Positions 7,677 to 17,369 of a stretch of DNA of 35,418 nt are shown in pieces (position 1 is the first letter of the stretch; each line of letters begins with the position of its first letter). The notes under the pieces are model-generated. The model saw only the letters and a list, made by a program, of their open reading frames with translations, was not told the DNA's origin and ran no database searches. The stretch comes from a virus: positions 1 through 35,418 of IMG/VR virus record IMGVR_UViG_3300020463_000054; one strand, given 5' to 3'. Position numbers and translations under genes: made by a program.

Positions 7677-10600
7677 TAGACAGCCAATGCTATTACCCTT
7701 AAATCTTTGAACTGAGGTACTTTTGCATTGTTTGAAGATTTCATAACAATTTTTATAATAAATCTGTTAAACGGAACAGCCAATCCACCTGGTCCACCTA
7801 CTATATATTCATAGTCTCTAAATATAGTTGGATTTTCATCCGTTGGCAAGTTAGACTCTTTTACTATTTCTACCCAATTTGTTTCATCAAACGATGCATC
7901 ATCGCTAATTGCTTTATAATATACTTCAAAGTCGCAAACAGAAGGACGATTAGCTGCTAATATAATTTTTAATCCAACCGCACTAGCTGCCAATGTTACA
8001 GGTCTCGTAATGTGTTTGGATAGAGCCGTACCACCAGTCTTATCTGTTTCATTAATAAACTGAATTGGAGTATTAATATTGTTTACACTAGATCCAGCAG
8101 AATCAGCGTTATCAATTCTGTTATGAGTTACCCATAAGGAAGCTCTTTGCATGTCAAGAACAGGACTTACATTAGGAGAACTAGATGTCATATTTACTTG
8201 TATAGTAGCAGACTTCTCACCGGCCGGTAAATTAGTCACCTCTAATGCGTCATTAGCAATAACCCTTGGAGAGGAAAATATATTATTTTCTTTTAACAGC
8301 AATGCACTAAAAACTGTGTCTTGGCTATAAGGCGTTTCAGTGCCAGCATTTGATTTACCACTTACAAATTTACCACTTACATCGATTCTTGTAGATTGTG
8401 GTATGTTTGTTTCGATATATGGCAGTACGCTTTCTACTGAATAGTTTTGAGTATTATTAACTGCAAATCCTCCAATTGATACTGAAGAAGTTGCCGCAGA
8501 GTCTGCAGCAAATGTGATTGTATCGTTATCGGCACTATCAATTGTACGAGAACCTATAAGCGAAGTGCCTTTAATTCCAGCATACGTAGTGTTCGAATCA
8601 AATCCGCTAATGACAACTGCATCGCCAGCAAATAATCCATGATCGGCATGTGACATCACCATACGAGTTGAACTTTGTGTTGTTACTATCGGATCAGCTT
8701 CTAATAATCTAAGAGGAACACTAGCATTTCGTAAAATGGCTTGAGACGTTGCAGTGCTAAAGTTAGCGTTATACAATTTAAACATCATGTCCATTGTTTG
8801 GTCTGCTGTCCATGTTGTAGCATTTTGTGACTTAAATAAAGTTCCTAAAGTTGGTTGAGACGTAATACGCTGTTCAGTAGAACCTAAAATAAATTCTTCA
8901 GTCTTTGCAATGTAGACATTATAATTATCAGTTTCCGCTATTAACACTATAGCGTATTCTAAATAAGGACTTAAATAGACTGGCTCGTCAAATTCAAAAG
9001 CTGTTGGGGTGGCCGCATTAGTACTAGTTGTTACTTGAGCCGAAGGTTTAAATACTATAGACCCCGGAACAATGTCAGTAGCACTTGGAGAACCATTTAC
9101 CATAGGCCTAACTTGCAATTGCACCGGAATAGTATCATCTTTAGTTTGAAAGAAAATATCTACTTTACTTAAAAATACCCCATCTTGATCTGGTATAAAG
9201 AACGACTGAGCTAACGGATCTACTTGGCGAACAGTTCGTGGCGGAACAGTCTGAATTCCGTCAACAGTCGTTCTTCCGGTGGTTAAATTAACAACCGTTG
9301 ATTGTACTCTAGATCCCACACGCCGCTGACTAGATGTCGAATTGCTTGCCGTGCCTGTAACAATGTTACGTATACGAGTTGTTTGTATAGTTTGTTGCCG
9401 CGTTTCTAAAACTCCTGTAGAGGCAAATGCCGCAACACCAATTGAGGTTGCAGCTTCTTCATTATCTACAGATATATCAAGCAGCTTAATCTCTCTTAAG
9501 CCAGTTCTAAATACACCGTTTTGAATGAAGAATTCTCCTTCTACAACGCCTGCAGCATCTGTAAACAAAGAGGTAGCTCCGTCTGGATGTCCAGTGTTTC
9601 TATTATATCTGTTACCGACTTCATTATTAGTTGTAGCTATTCTAGTAAATGTATCAGACTTAACCCAATTAGATACATCTTGACCATCAAAGAATGGGAA
9701 TACTCTAGTATTGGGTTTCATACCCTGACATTTAAAGCTTACTCTACGAGATCGCATAAACGGTATTACTGCGACATCAATAACTCTGTTACCAACAACG
9801 CTTCGTATTGTAGAAAACGAATCTACTCTTGCCATAGCAGAGGTTGTAGTAGCTATGTTAGTCTGTACAGTATTAATTGTGTTAAACGAGAATCTCTGGT
9901 TATTATTAATAAGTGTATTCTGAGGCTGAGTTATTACTTCTTGTGAAAGTGAAGATCCTCCGGATCGACTTATAACTTGCGATCTAGATGAACCGATAGT
10001 CGAACCCGCCCAGTTCCATTGTGAGTTATTAAAAAGTTGAGCCTGACTACCAGAGAACGAATTAGAAGTGCCGCCGCCTACTACAACATCAGCAGCTTGC
10101 CTTGTTTCTCTCCACTCGTCAGAAGAAGGAGAAAGTTCCATTACACCCAAATTTGTTATAACTGCAAATGGATTTATATTTATGGATCCAGATACTTGAG
10201 GCTGATTAATATATTCGCTATGTGTAAATTTCTTATATATGTTATCGCCTTTTAAAATAGTATTAGTTGAAAGGTCTGAATCGTATATAAGTCGAATAGC
10301 TTCTTCGCTAAATGCTGGTCTTAAAATTGTATTTTGTGGATCAATAGAAGCTCTATATTCTATACTAGCAGTACTTGATCCCAGCTGATTTTTAAATCCA
10401 TCTACTAAGAAACCTGACTTTGTTCTATCATTTCCTGTAGAGTCAAATACTGCAAAGTTAGCTAATCCAGTTTCGATAAGCGATAACGCTGTAATATCAT
10501 ATAATGCATCAAGCTTTGAAGATATAGTTCCAATATCATCCATGTTAAATAGTTTAGTCTCGAACGGCGCCAAATTAATATCCGAATCACTTTTTGTATA

Positions 10601-12907
10601 GCTTTCTAATTTAGCGTCAGATAATTCTAAAACTTCGGGAGGAACGTTTGGAAACTGTGGGTCTAGAGCAGATGTACCAAGCAAGACTTTAATATTACCT
10701 GTTTCGTCAACTACTATTTTGTCATAACGCGGAAGATAATAATCAGCATCGGTCGTAATCAAATCTGTATTCGTTGGAAGTTCGTTAATACGAGCAGTAC
10801 CACCAGTAAAGTCTGAGTCGCCATCTGTTTTACGTGGTCTAAAATCTAACACATCGTGTAATGATATTTTAGATCCATCGTTTAGTGTATGAGCTGGAAT
10901 GTCTTCATAATTGACCTGACCTGTATATGAATTAACTGCAAAGAATTCGCCTGAAGCCCCGTGTGTGAAGAATCTAAATCTTGCAAACACATTCCCGCTC
11001 GGTGCAGCTTTATCGCCTTTTAGAATTAATCGTGCAGGAGAATACCAGTTATCTCTTTGACCGTTATCTACAATAAAATCATTTATTCTATCTGCGCCAT
11101 CAGAATCAGAATCACGTAAACGATCTAGCTTAAATAAATCTGGTTTTTGTAGACTTATAAATGCAGTACCGCTTCCGTCAGATTCTATAGCCCGTGTGAC
11201 AGTGGTTTCAACAAGAGTTTTAGTACGAACACTACCAGCAGATTTATTGACCTTTGCAATAATCTCAACATTAGAACTCGTCGGACCACCACTAATTGTT
11301 GCAGCCTGAGTACCGGCGCCAGTAATTGTTGGAGTAATAATAGCACCAGATGAATCAACCGATACGATCCATTCATTTACACTACCAAAGGTTTCACCCG
11401 TAGCAGTCAATGTTAAAGTAGCTGCGCCTGATGGATCAAGCGAAGCATTAAATCCTCGATACACTTCTAGTGATATATCTGATAATGTTTTAGGTCTACT
11501 ATTAGGTAATGGGAAAAATAAGTTATTACCAGCTACGTCTTTAAGAATAGCGCTACCGCCGTCCAATACTAAGTTAGCGTAATCAAACGAACTACCGCCA
11601 ATAGATTTTACATTCGCAAACGATTGGCCTGCGTTCATTACGACATCAAAGATATAAAATCTATAATATGATCCATCCTCTTCTACAGCACGAATACGAC
11701 ATGTACCAATGGTTGAACCACCATGGTTAACAGCGGAACGTAAGTTTCTATTTTGAAACACGTTAATATTTGGTAAACCTTTAAGATCTGTAACTGTAAT
11801 ATAGTTACCGTAGGATGCAGCTGCAACTTCATTGTTTTTAGAAATTGTGTCTCTGGCCTTAGGTACTCTAATTCTTGTTGGGAAAGTTTTCTCTACCCTA
11901 TAACCGTTTACATATGCAAGCCCAGAAGATATAACTGCAGCTAAATGAGTATTAGCTGAATCATTTTCATAGTTAACAAAGAAAGGTTTGACAAAGAAAT
12001 CACCATGAATATCTCTTGTACGAGTAGCTAATCGATCTTCAATCTTAGCATATTGATCTGAGCCTGTAACATGATCAAATACAACTCCTCTACGTATTCT
12101 ACAGAAGTAGACAAAGTTTTGATCAGAGTCAACGTCATCCTGATTAGTTAAAATCATTTTAATTCTATATCGATCAGCACCAGGAGCAGATGTATTTGGA
12201 GTAGCACCTTGGTTATCGTACAGAAGTTCAGAATCTGCAGCCGTAATAACCTCTTGTGTTACTAAAAATCCTACGGTCGCATCAGGTGTTTGATCGTATT
12301 TGCTAAGAAGAATAGACTGACGTTCTACAAATACAAAATGGCCTTGTGTAAAGAAATCACCACGTTCTACTGAAAAGCGTGTACCAAATCCAGTTGCAGG
12401 GTTTGCAGTTGTATTAGTGCTTTGAACTGTTAATGTAACACCTGAATTTGTACCAACAATATCTTCACTAGGCGACATAGCGTTTGGAGTAGAGAACGAA
12501 GAGGCTGACAACGTATCAACATAAGCGACATAAATTGTTGCAGGATCGCTTGCTGTTGCGGCAACAACTTCTAAAATTTTAGCTTTAAATGCAGAGTTTT
12601 GACCAGTAAATTCATCTCCAACAATAGTAGAAGTATCTGTTGGCAAGTTGTTTGTAGTTGTATCAAGCTTGATAAATTCATATCGAGTATTAATACTTGG
12701 TCCACCAGGATTTACTGATGAGCCTTCTTTAAATACATTCCGAGCAAATCTTTCAAGTTCTTTATGCGCAATAGTTTGCGATTGAGTTAACTCTCTCGCC
12801 TGCAGAGCGCGGCCAGAATTAAACAGTATCCTATGATAGTTATTACTGTCTCTATAATCGTCTTTATACGTATCCGCAAAGACTTTTTCCGTAAATTTTG
12901 TCGCCAT
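7676..12907 (-). CDS. DUF4815-domain giant virion protein
   Basis: At 1743 residues this is the largest protein in the window. The N-terminal 70 residues, including 'DTYKDDYRDSNNYHRILFNS' and 'ALQARELTQSQTIAHKELER', match the DUF4815 start seen in large structural proteins of marine T4-like phages. The remainder is mostly beta-rich. A C-terminal region around 'FLSKVDIFFQTKD' and 'YLEYAIVLIAETDNYNVYIA' looks like a jelly-roll or carbohydrate-binding-type domain. It follows gp8 directly, the place where T4 has its gp9/gp10 fibre-attachment genes, so a role in the baseplate periphery or fibre network is plausible. Homology to T4 gp10 is not claimed. Confidence 0.75.
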   Translation of the reverse strand: MATKFTEKVFADTYKDDYRDSNNYHRILFNSGRALQARELTQSQTIAHKELERFARNVFKEGSSVNPGGPSINTRYEFIKLDTTTNNLPTDTSTIVGDEFTGQNSAFKAKILEVVAATASDPATIYVAYVDTLSASSFSTPNAMSPSEDIVGTNSGVTLTVQSTNTTANPATGFGTRFSVERGDFFTQGHFVFVERQSILLSKYDQTPDATVGFLVTQEVITAADSELLYDNQGATPNTSAPGADRYRIKMILTNQDDVDSDQNFVYFCRIRRGVVFDHVTGSDQYAKIEDRLATRTRDIHGDFFVKPFFVNYENDSANTHLAAVISSGLAYVNGYRVEKTFPTRIRVPKARDTISKNNEVAAASYGNYITVTDLKGLPNINVFQNRNLRSAVNHGGSTIGTCRIRAVEEDGSYYRFYIFDVVMNAGQSFANVKSIGGSSFDYANLVLDGGSAILKDVAGNNLFFPLPNSRPKTLSDISLEVYRGFNASLDPSGAATLTLTATGETFGSVNEWIVSVDSSGAIITPTITGAGTQAATISGGPTSSNVEIIAKVNKSAGSVRTKTLVETTVTRAIESDGSGTAFISLQKPDLFKLDRLRDSDSDGADRINDFIVDNGQRDNWYSPARLILKGDKAAPSGNVFARFRFFTHGASGEFFAVNSYTGQVNYEDIPAHTLNDGSKISLHDVLDFRPRKTDGDSDFTGGTARINELPTNTDLITTDADYYLPRYDKIVVDETGNIKVLLGTSALDPQFPNVPPEVLELSDAKLESYTKSDSDINLAPFETKLFNMDDIGTISSKLDALYDITALSLIETGLANFAVFDSTGNDRTKSGFLVDGFKNQLGSSTASIEYRASIDPQNTILRPAFSEEAIRLIYDSDLSTNTILKGDNIYKKFTHSEYINQPQVSGSININPFAVITNLGVMELSPSSDEWRETRQAADVVVGGGTSNSFSGSQAQLFNNSQWNWAGSTIGSSRSQVISRSGGSSLSQEVITQPQNTLINNNQRFSFNTINTVQTNIATTTSAMARVDSFSTIRSVVGNRVIDVAVIPFMRSRRVSFKCQGMKPNTRVFPFFDGQDVSNWVKSDTFTRIATTNNEVGNRYNRNTGHPDGATSLFTDAAGVVEGEFFIQNGVFRTGLREIKLLDISVDNEEAATSIGVAAFASTGVLETRQQTIQTTRIRNIVTGTASNSTSSQRRVGSRVQSTVVNLTTGRTTVDGIQTVPPRTVRQVDPLAQSFFIPDQDGVFLSKVDIFFQTKDDTIPVQLQVRPMVNGSPSATDIVPGSIVFKPSAQVTTSTNAATPTAFEFDEPVYLSPYLEYAIVLIAETDNYNVYIAKTEEFILGSTEQRITSQPTLGTLFKSQNATTWTADQTMDMMFKLYNANFSTATSQAILRNASVPLRLLEADPIVTTQSSTRMVMSHADHGLFAGDAVVISGFDSNTTYAGIKGTSLIGSRTIDSADNDTITFAADSAATSSVSIGGFAVNNTQNYSVESVLPYIETNIPQSTRIDVSGKFVSGKSNAGTETPYSQDTVFSALLLKENNIFSSPRVIANDALEVTNLPAGEKSATIQVNMTSSSPNVSPVLDMQRASLWVTHNRIDNADSAGSSVNNINTPIQFINETDKTGGTALSKHITRPVTLAASAVGLKIILAANRPSVCDFEVYYKAISDDASFDETNWVEIVKESNLPTDENPTIFRDYEYIVGGPGGLAVPFNRFIIKIVMKSSNNAKVPQFKDLRVIALAV

Positions 12908-12916
12908 TTAAATACT

Positions 12917-14293
12917 CTACAGTTGAATTATTACTTTGATGTCTTCGGTTTGTGCAGGATCTCTTTCAATCGCAGCTCTATTATCAATATACAATATTTG
13001 ACCAGACAGTGGATTGACTGTTCCTTTTATATATGCCAATGTGTCACCGTCGACTGAAGCCGAATCTAAGATGCCTTCACCATTACCATCTGTCTCTGTA
13101 ACTGTTTCACCTTCAATAAACGTCGCAAACCCAGTAGAATCTGTTTGATGGTACCATACGTAACTTGAATCAGCATTATCAATATATGCCTTAGCCGCAG
13201 ATGTAGATCCTAGAATTGTTTTGTCTTCACTAAAGTTTTGAGCAATAGAACCAAACTTTAATTTATTTAAAACGTTTGCTGCAGGACCTTCAAAATCTGA
13301 ATCTGCAGAATCTGGACCAACTTTAGGATCTTTAATTATTCCTACTTGTCTATAGTCATTACTTGTAATCAACGCATTTGTTTCGTTACCAATTAACTTA
13401 GAATTAAACATAATTGCGCTTGAGCGAAGATCGTCTCTTGCATCTCCACCAATTCCCTTAGGTGTTGATAGTACAGCCCGAGCATGTGCTCCTGTTCCAC
13501 CACCACCAGAAAAGGCAACTGATGCATAATCGTATCCAGCGCCAAAAGCTTTTCCTGTACCAGAATCATTCATTTCAACTTTTACAATTGTGCCATTATA
13601 TACGGTAGCAGTTGCTCCAGGAGTTTTTGTTCCATTACCAGTAAATGTAATAGTTGGAGCAGAAGTATATCCTGTTCCACCGTTATCTACCTTAATACTA
13701 GTAATCTGACCTTTAACGGCTGCATCCTGAATAGTTTTTTGTTCCTGCTCTAATGCCGGATCTGAAACACCGGCAGAGTCAATAAATTGTACAGGAATAT
13801 AATTAGCTGATGTAAACTTTGTTGAACGCAAGGCGGTTTGTCCATACATGTATTTCCACACATAACCGTCTGCAGATGAAATAGGATCTAAAGAAGTGCC
13901 TGTTGGTTTAACCGTAGATGTCACAGCAGATCCTGTAGCATCTTTACCTTGCTGTAAACACATGTAAATAGCTAACTCATCTGTCATAACATAATATGCA
14001 TTTGTTGGATAACCTTGAACATGGTCATCATATGAAGCATAGATTGTACCAGAAGACCAGTTATATCGAGGAATCACATATGAAACATCTTCACCTTTTT
14101 TCATGGCCTGTAAATTTAAACGAAAGTCACGTTCTTCTTTTGCAGTATTTAAAGGAGTGGGAGCTACGTCCGTAGCATTCCAGTCTTGTGATCTACCGAT
14201 ACCAATATAGTACGTAGCCGCAGAATCTGTAACGTTTGTAAAAATATCGTTAAGAACTTGTCTTTTAAATTTATCTGTAATAATTGCAACCAT
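12917..14293 (-). CDS. 8: Baseplate wedge protein gp8-like
   Basis: A 458-residue protein. The start 'MVAIITDKFKRQVLNDIF' followed by 'YYIGIGRSQDWN' corresponds to the T4 gp8 N-terminal pattern, where 'FGRSEPW' is the equivalent. T4 gp8 (about 334 residues) is a dimeric wedge protein bound to gp7 and gp10. This version is longer, with a Gly/Thr-rich insertion containing 'VDNGGTGYTSAPTITFTGNG', a repeat typical of secreted or structural beta domains. It lies downstream of the gp25-gp6-gp7 block, separated by two fibre genes and a protease gene. The wedge order is therefore T4-like but interrupted. Confidence 0.75.
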   Translation of the reverse strand: MVAIITDKFKRQVLNDIFTNVTDSAATYYIGIGRSQDWNATDVAPTPLNTAKEERDFRLNLQAMKKGEDVSYVIPRYNWSSGTIYASYDDHVQGYPTNAYYVMTDELAIYMCLQQGKDATGSAVTSTVKPTGTSLDPISSADGYVWKYMYGQTALRSTKFTSANYIPVQFIDSAGVSDPALEQEQKTIQDAAVKGQITSIKVDNGGTGYTSAPTITFTGNGTKTPGATATVYNGTIVKVEMNDSGTGKAFGAGYDYASVAFSGGGGTGAHARAVLSTPKGIGGDARDDLRSSAIMFNSKLIGNETNALITSNDYRQVGIIKDPKVGPDSADSDFEGPAANVLNKLKFGSIAQNFSEDKTILGSTSAAKAYIDNADSSYVWYHQTDSTGFATFIEGETVTETDGNGEGILDSASVDGDTLAYIKGTVNPLSGQILYIDNRAAIERDPAQTEDIKVIIQL

Positions 14294-14303
14294 TTTAGAT
14301 TCC

Positions 14304-15290
14304 CTAGCTCACTGTTCCGCCGTAGTTACTGACCAATTGCCAACTTGTTCCATCCCATATCATTGTGCATCCTTGATTATTTGCTAAAGCAATGCTAGTT
14401 CCTGGTCCAAAGGTGGCTGGTGTAATAGTAGCAGTACCAGCGTTCTTATTTGTAAATAGTTTATATTCCCCTACTGTCGTACCATTAGCCACTGTTATTG
14501 AAATTGATGTTCCAGAGTTTCCGACAATATATGATTTAGAAGTATCAGCAGCTCCTGTAGCCGTAATCACATCAGAAGAATAAGCTGCTTTTTCAATTTC
14601 GACCGATCCTGTTCCTTTACCACTTAAATTCAGATTAACATTAGGATCATCTCCACTAGCGCTAAGAAGAGGATTAGTACCTGTACCAGCGTTTTGTACG
14701 TTAACATGATTAACTGCACTTCCTGTTGCGGTAATACCAAAGACTTCAGCTCCGTTCACGTCTGCAATGTAACCACTAACTTTTGGTTGAGACATTGTAG
14801 GAGCTGTAAGAGTTTTATTTGTTAATGTCTGAGAAGCAGCAATTAAAGTAAGTGTATCACTATCAGATAGTGTTGGTATATTAAGATTGTGATTCGCAGT
14901 CAATGAACCCGCTATAAAATTATATGTGTGCGATGCATCATTATCTTGAACTTTTATGCCGCTTACTATTGGACCGGTAAGAGTTTTATTTGTAAGAGTC
15001 TGCGTGGCAGAATCAAGTAAAACTGCACCAGAAGCGTTTGGTAAATGAATAACATGATCGGCTGTGGGGTCAACGGCTCTTAAAACTGTTTCGTTTGGAT
15101 CTACCGTAGTTCCTTCAAAAGATATACCGCCAGCAGCTGCAGCAATTGCACCAACTAAAGTATTACTATCTCCACCGAGTTTTTGATAAAGCTCGACAAA
15201 ATTTTCATTAATTTTCTGGCTCGCTTGACGTAATGTATCACCACTTCCGTCATTGGCATACGTACCATTTGCTATGTTCTGACGAGTCAT
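14304..15290 (-). CDS. Tail fibre-like structural protein
   Basis: A 328-residue protein. The N-terminal attachment module is 'NDGSGDTLRQASQKINENFV', followed by 'ELYQKLGGD'. The shaft carries two 'QTLTNKTLT' motifs, common in phage tail fibres. The C-terminus has 'ITVANGTTVGEYKLF' and 'CTMIWDGTSWQLV', a small beta domain often found at the end of such proteins. GAGGT precedes the ATG. A perfect late promoter box lies 24 bases upstream, so this gene heads a transcription unit that continues into gp8 and the DUF4815 protein. Confidence 0.7.
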   Translation of the reverse strand: MTRQNIANGTYANDGSGDTLRQASQKINENFVELYQKLGGDSNTLVGAIAAAAGGISFEGTTVDPNETVLRAVDPTADHVIHLPNASGAVLLDSATQTLTNKTLTGPIVSGIKVQDNDASHTYNFIAGSLTANHNLNIPTLSDSDTLTLIAASQTLTNKTLTAPTMSQPKVSGYIADVNGAEVFGITATGSAVNHVNVQNAGTGTNPLLSASGDDPNVNLNLSGKGTGSVEIEKAAYSSDVITATGAADTSKSYIVGNSGTSISITVANGTTVGEYKLFTNKNAGTATITPATFGPGTSIALANNQGCTMIWDGTSWQLVSNYGGTVS

Positions 15291-15313
15291 TATTACCTCT
15301 AATTCGTTTTATC

Positions 15314-15321
15314 TATTTATA
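15314..15321 (-). promoter_or_regulatory. T4-type late promoter box for second fibre/gp8 unit
   Basis: The minus strand reads TATAAATAG, a perfect consensus overlapping the protease stop codon and ending 24 bases before the next ATG at 15290. It probably starts the unit with the 328-residue fibre protein, gp8 and the DUF4815 protein. Confidence 0.75.
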
Positions 15322-17365
15322 CTACTTTATCGAAGTGTCCGGCGGTTATCGCTAAAGGACCTTCCATTTTAAAATCTGCAGGATATGGAGTATTTATAGG
15401 TATCGTGGCAGCGTATAATACTCTGCGATCAGCACCTTGTAAAGCATTAAAATCACTCGACCAACTACCACCGGCTGTTGTAACTTCAGTTCCTTCATAC
15501 ATGTCAGAGCTCGGTTGTTCTTCTACGTTTGTTTGAATCCAATTACGAAGATTTTCATATGTCCAGCTTCTATTGTATTGCATAACGACGGCCATCATCC
15601 CTGCACCAACTGGGCATGCTGCGCTTGTACCACTAAACCTTGTATCTCTACATGCAGAGATAGCAGTTAAATCAGCGTATTCTCCATCACTTCTACTTGT
15701 GTCAGTTCCGTAAGATGCATCTGGACACGCGGCGAGTGTTCCATCTCCAGGAGCAAAGAAATCAATTGCATTTCCGCAATCACTATAACTCACTTTTCTA
15801 TCTTGATCATAGCTATTAGTCATGTCATCGTCTAAACAACCAACATTGATTGCAGGAAATTTAACCGTAGTATTTCCTTGAAACGTTTGACTTACTGTTT
15901 TTCCTATGTGTTGTGGAAATCCTCTACGATTAGTAGATCCTGTTACACTATAGCCAAATTCACTGAACGTATCTTGATAAAAACTATTTGTATTATTATT
16001 TGAAATACGATTATCATAATTAGGATGATCAGGATTATATTGTGGCTGATTACTATTTCCAGCTGCAGTTACCATAATGACACCTGCTTGAGTTAATTCG
16101 TCTCCAGCCTGTGTCGTACTATTATCATAATGTTCGCTTTTCCAACGACCACCGTCACCCATCAAACCTAACCAACTAATATAGTTTGGTTCGTCTGATG
16201 TTCCACTATAAGAGGTAGCTCCATCTGTTCTAAAGTAATAATAAGTTCCACCTTTAGTGGATGATCTAAATCCCCAGCTATTTGAACTAATTGTAGGATC
16301 TTTTGTGCCAAAGATAGGATTATTAGGTTTATATGTGTGAAATATTTTTTGTACGTCAAATCCGATTTCAAAACTACCTACATTATAACCACTACCATAT
16401 AAGTTTAGATGCCACTTATTTGCATTGTATGCCCACCCGTGTGTACGACCGTATATTAAACTAGCACATTGTGTACCATGATCTGCATCATATGCTGACG
16501 TCGACGGACTGCCATGTACATTGTCTCGAGTATAAGCAGTAGATACAAAAATATTTCCAAATGCAGCAAACGATGAACTACGCTGAGACGAATTTCTCCA
16601 CCAGTTTTGAGCTGCAGATTCAGTCGGTACAACCGTGCCATCCCATCGTGTTTCTAATCTACTTGTATCTGCGTTAAACCAATCTGGATCAATGTAATAA
16701 GGACCATCAAGAACAACATCTAATACGTCACAATATCCTGCCCGATTTAAAACGTTACCTGGCTTATAATCAACAGGATTTACCGCATTTTTTACGCCTT
16801 TATTAATAAATTCTGTATGTGCTATCCATGTGCCGTTATCAGCACATATGACATCAACATTCTCACCTCCACCTTGTTGTTGTACTTTAGAGCTTATAGC
16901 TACGTTTTCATTGGTTGTTGCAGTCTTCCACGGATTTTGTTTTGTTTGCATTCGGTATAGCGCGGTAGTCCTATTAACTGTCGGTTCAGCTCCACTAAAA
17001 TTACCTTGAATAGACGAACTTCCTACTGTCCACATTTGGTAATTATTATATGCGGTATCCCATCGATCTTTTGCTGTTCCCCATATTTGATTTTTTAATT
17101 CGTCAGGAGGTGGCATATATGTTTCAGGGTATCTGTTTGGACTTTCATTAATTATTTTAACACGATCATCGGATTGCAAAGCAGTTGACTCTTCTTCTGT
17201 TAATGAAAATTCACCACGTACATCACTGTGTTCTTTTGTATCAGTACAATCGACTGCTCTATCTGGTATTGTCTCCGGAGTTGAATCAGATGTTATAAGC
17301 TCTGCGCTTATTTCATCAAATTGTTCCTTTGTATATGTTGTTAGTACGTAATACTTTTCGCTCAT
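15317..17365 (-). CDS. Subtilisin-like serine protease (S8 family)
   Basis: A 682-residue protein with a full set of subtilase landmarks. These are a candidate catalytic Asp in 'VDVICADNGTW' (about D176), the His in 'DADHGTQCASLIYG' (about H296), 'SSNSWG' at about 361, the oxyanion Asn in 'VTAAGN' (about N437), 'AIDFFAPGDG' at about 533, and the catalytic Ser in 'FSGTSAACP' (about S581). The Asp motif is less standard than the others. The first 80 residues could be an inhibitory prodomain; no signal peptide is seen. The gene lies between two fibre genes in the tail operon. It may therefore be carried on the virion to cut host surface proteins, or it may process a fibre or itself. It is not the T4-type prohead protease gp21. 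Confidence 0.85.
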   Translation of the reverse strand: MSEKYYVLTTYTKEQFDEISAELITSDSTPETIPDRAVDCTDTKEHSDVRGEFSLTEEESTALQSDDRVKIINESPNRYPETYMPPPDELKNQIWGTAKDRWDTAYNNYQMWTVGSSSIQGNFSGAEPTVNRTTALYRMQTKQNPWKTATTNENVAISSKVQQQGGGENVDVICADNGTWIAHTEFINKGVKNAVNPVDYKPGNVLNRAGYCDVLDVVLDGPYYIDPDWFNADTSRLETRWDGTVVPTESAAQNWWRNSSQRSSSFAAFGNIFVSTAYTRDNVHGSPSTSAYDADHGTQCASLIYGRTHGWAYNANKWHLNLYGSGYNVGSFEIGFDVQKIFHTYKPNNPIFGTKDPTISSNSWGFRSSTKGGTYYYFRTDGATSYSGTSDEPNYISWLGLMGDGGRWKSEHYDNSTTQAGDELTQAGVIMVTAAGNSNQPQYNPDHPNYDNRISNNNTNSFYQDTFSEFGYSVTGSTNRRGFPQHIGKTVSQTFQGNTTVKFPAINVGCLDDDMTNSYDQDRKVSYSDCGNAIDFFAPGDGTLAACPDASYGTDTSRSDGEYADLTAISACRDTRFSGTSAACPVGAGMMAVVMQYNRSWTYENLRNWIQTNVEEQPSSDMYEGTEVTTAGGSWSSDFNALQGADRRVLYAATIPINTPYPADFKMEGPLAITAGHFDKVV

Positions 17366-17369
17366 TTTA

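Noticed and set aside
9521-9946. Plus-strand open frame of 141 codons inside the DUF4815 gene
   Set aside because: Cys/Ser/Tyr-rich translation with no motif, antisense to a clear structural gene; a shadow frame.
15317-17365. The protease as a T4 gp21-type prohead protease
   Set aside because: The motifs are those of subtilases, not the herpesvirus-like gp21 family, and the neighbours are tail genes rather than capsid genes.
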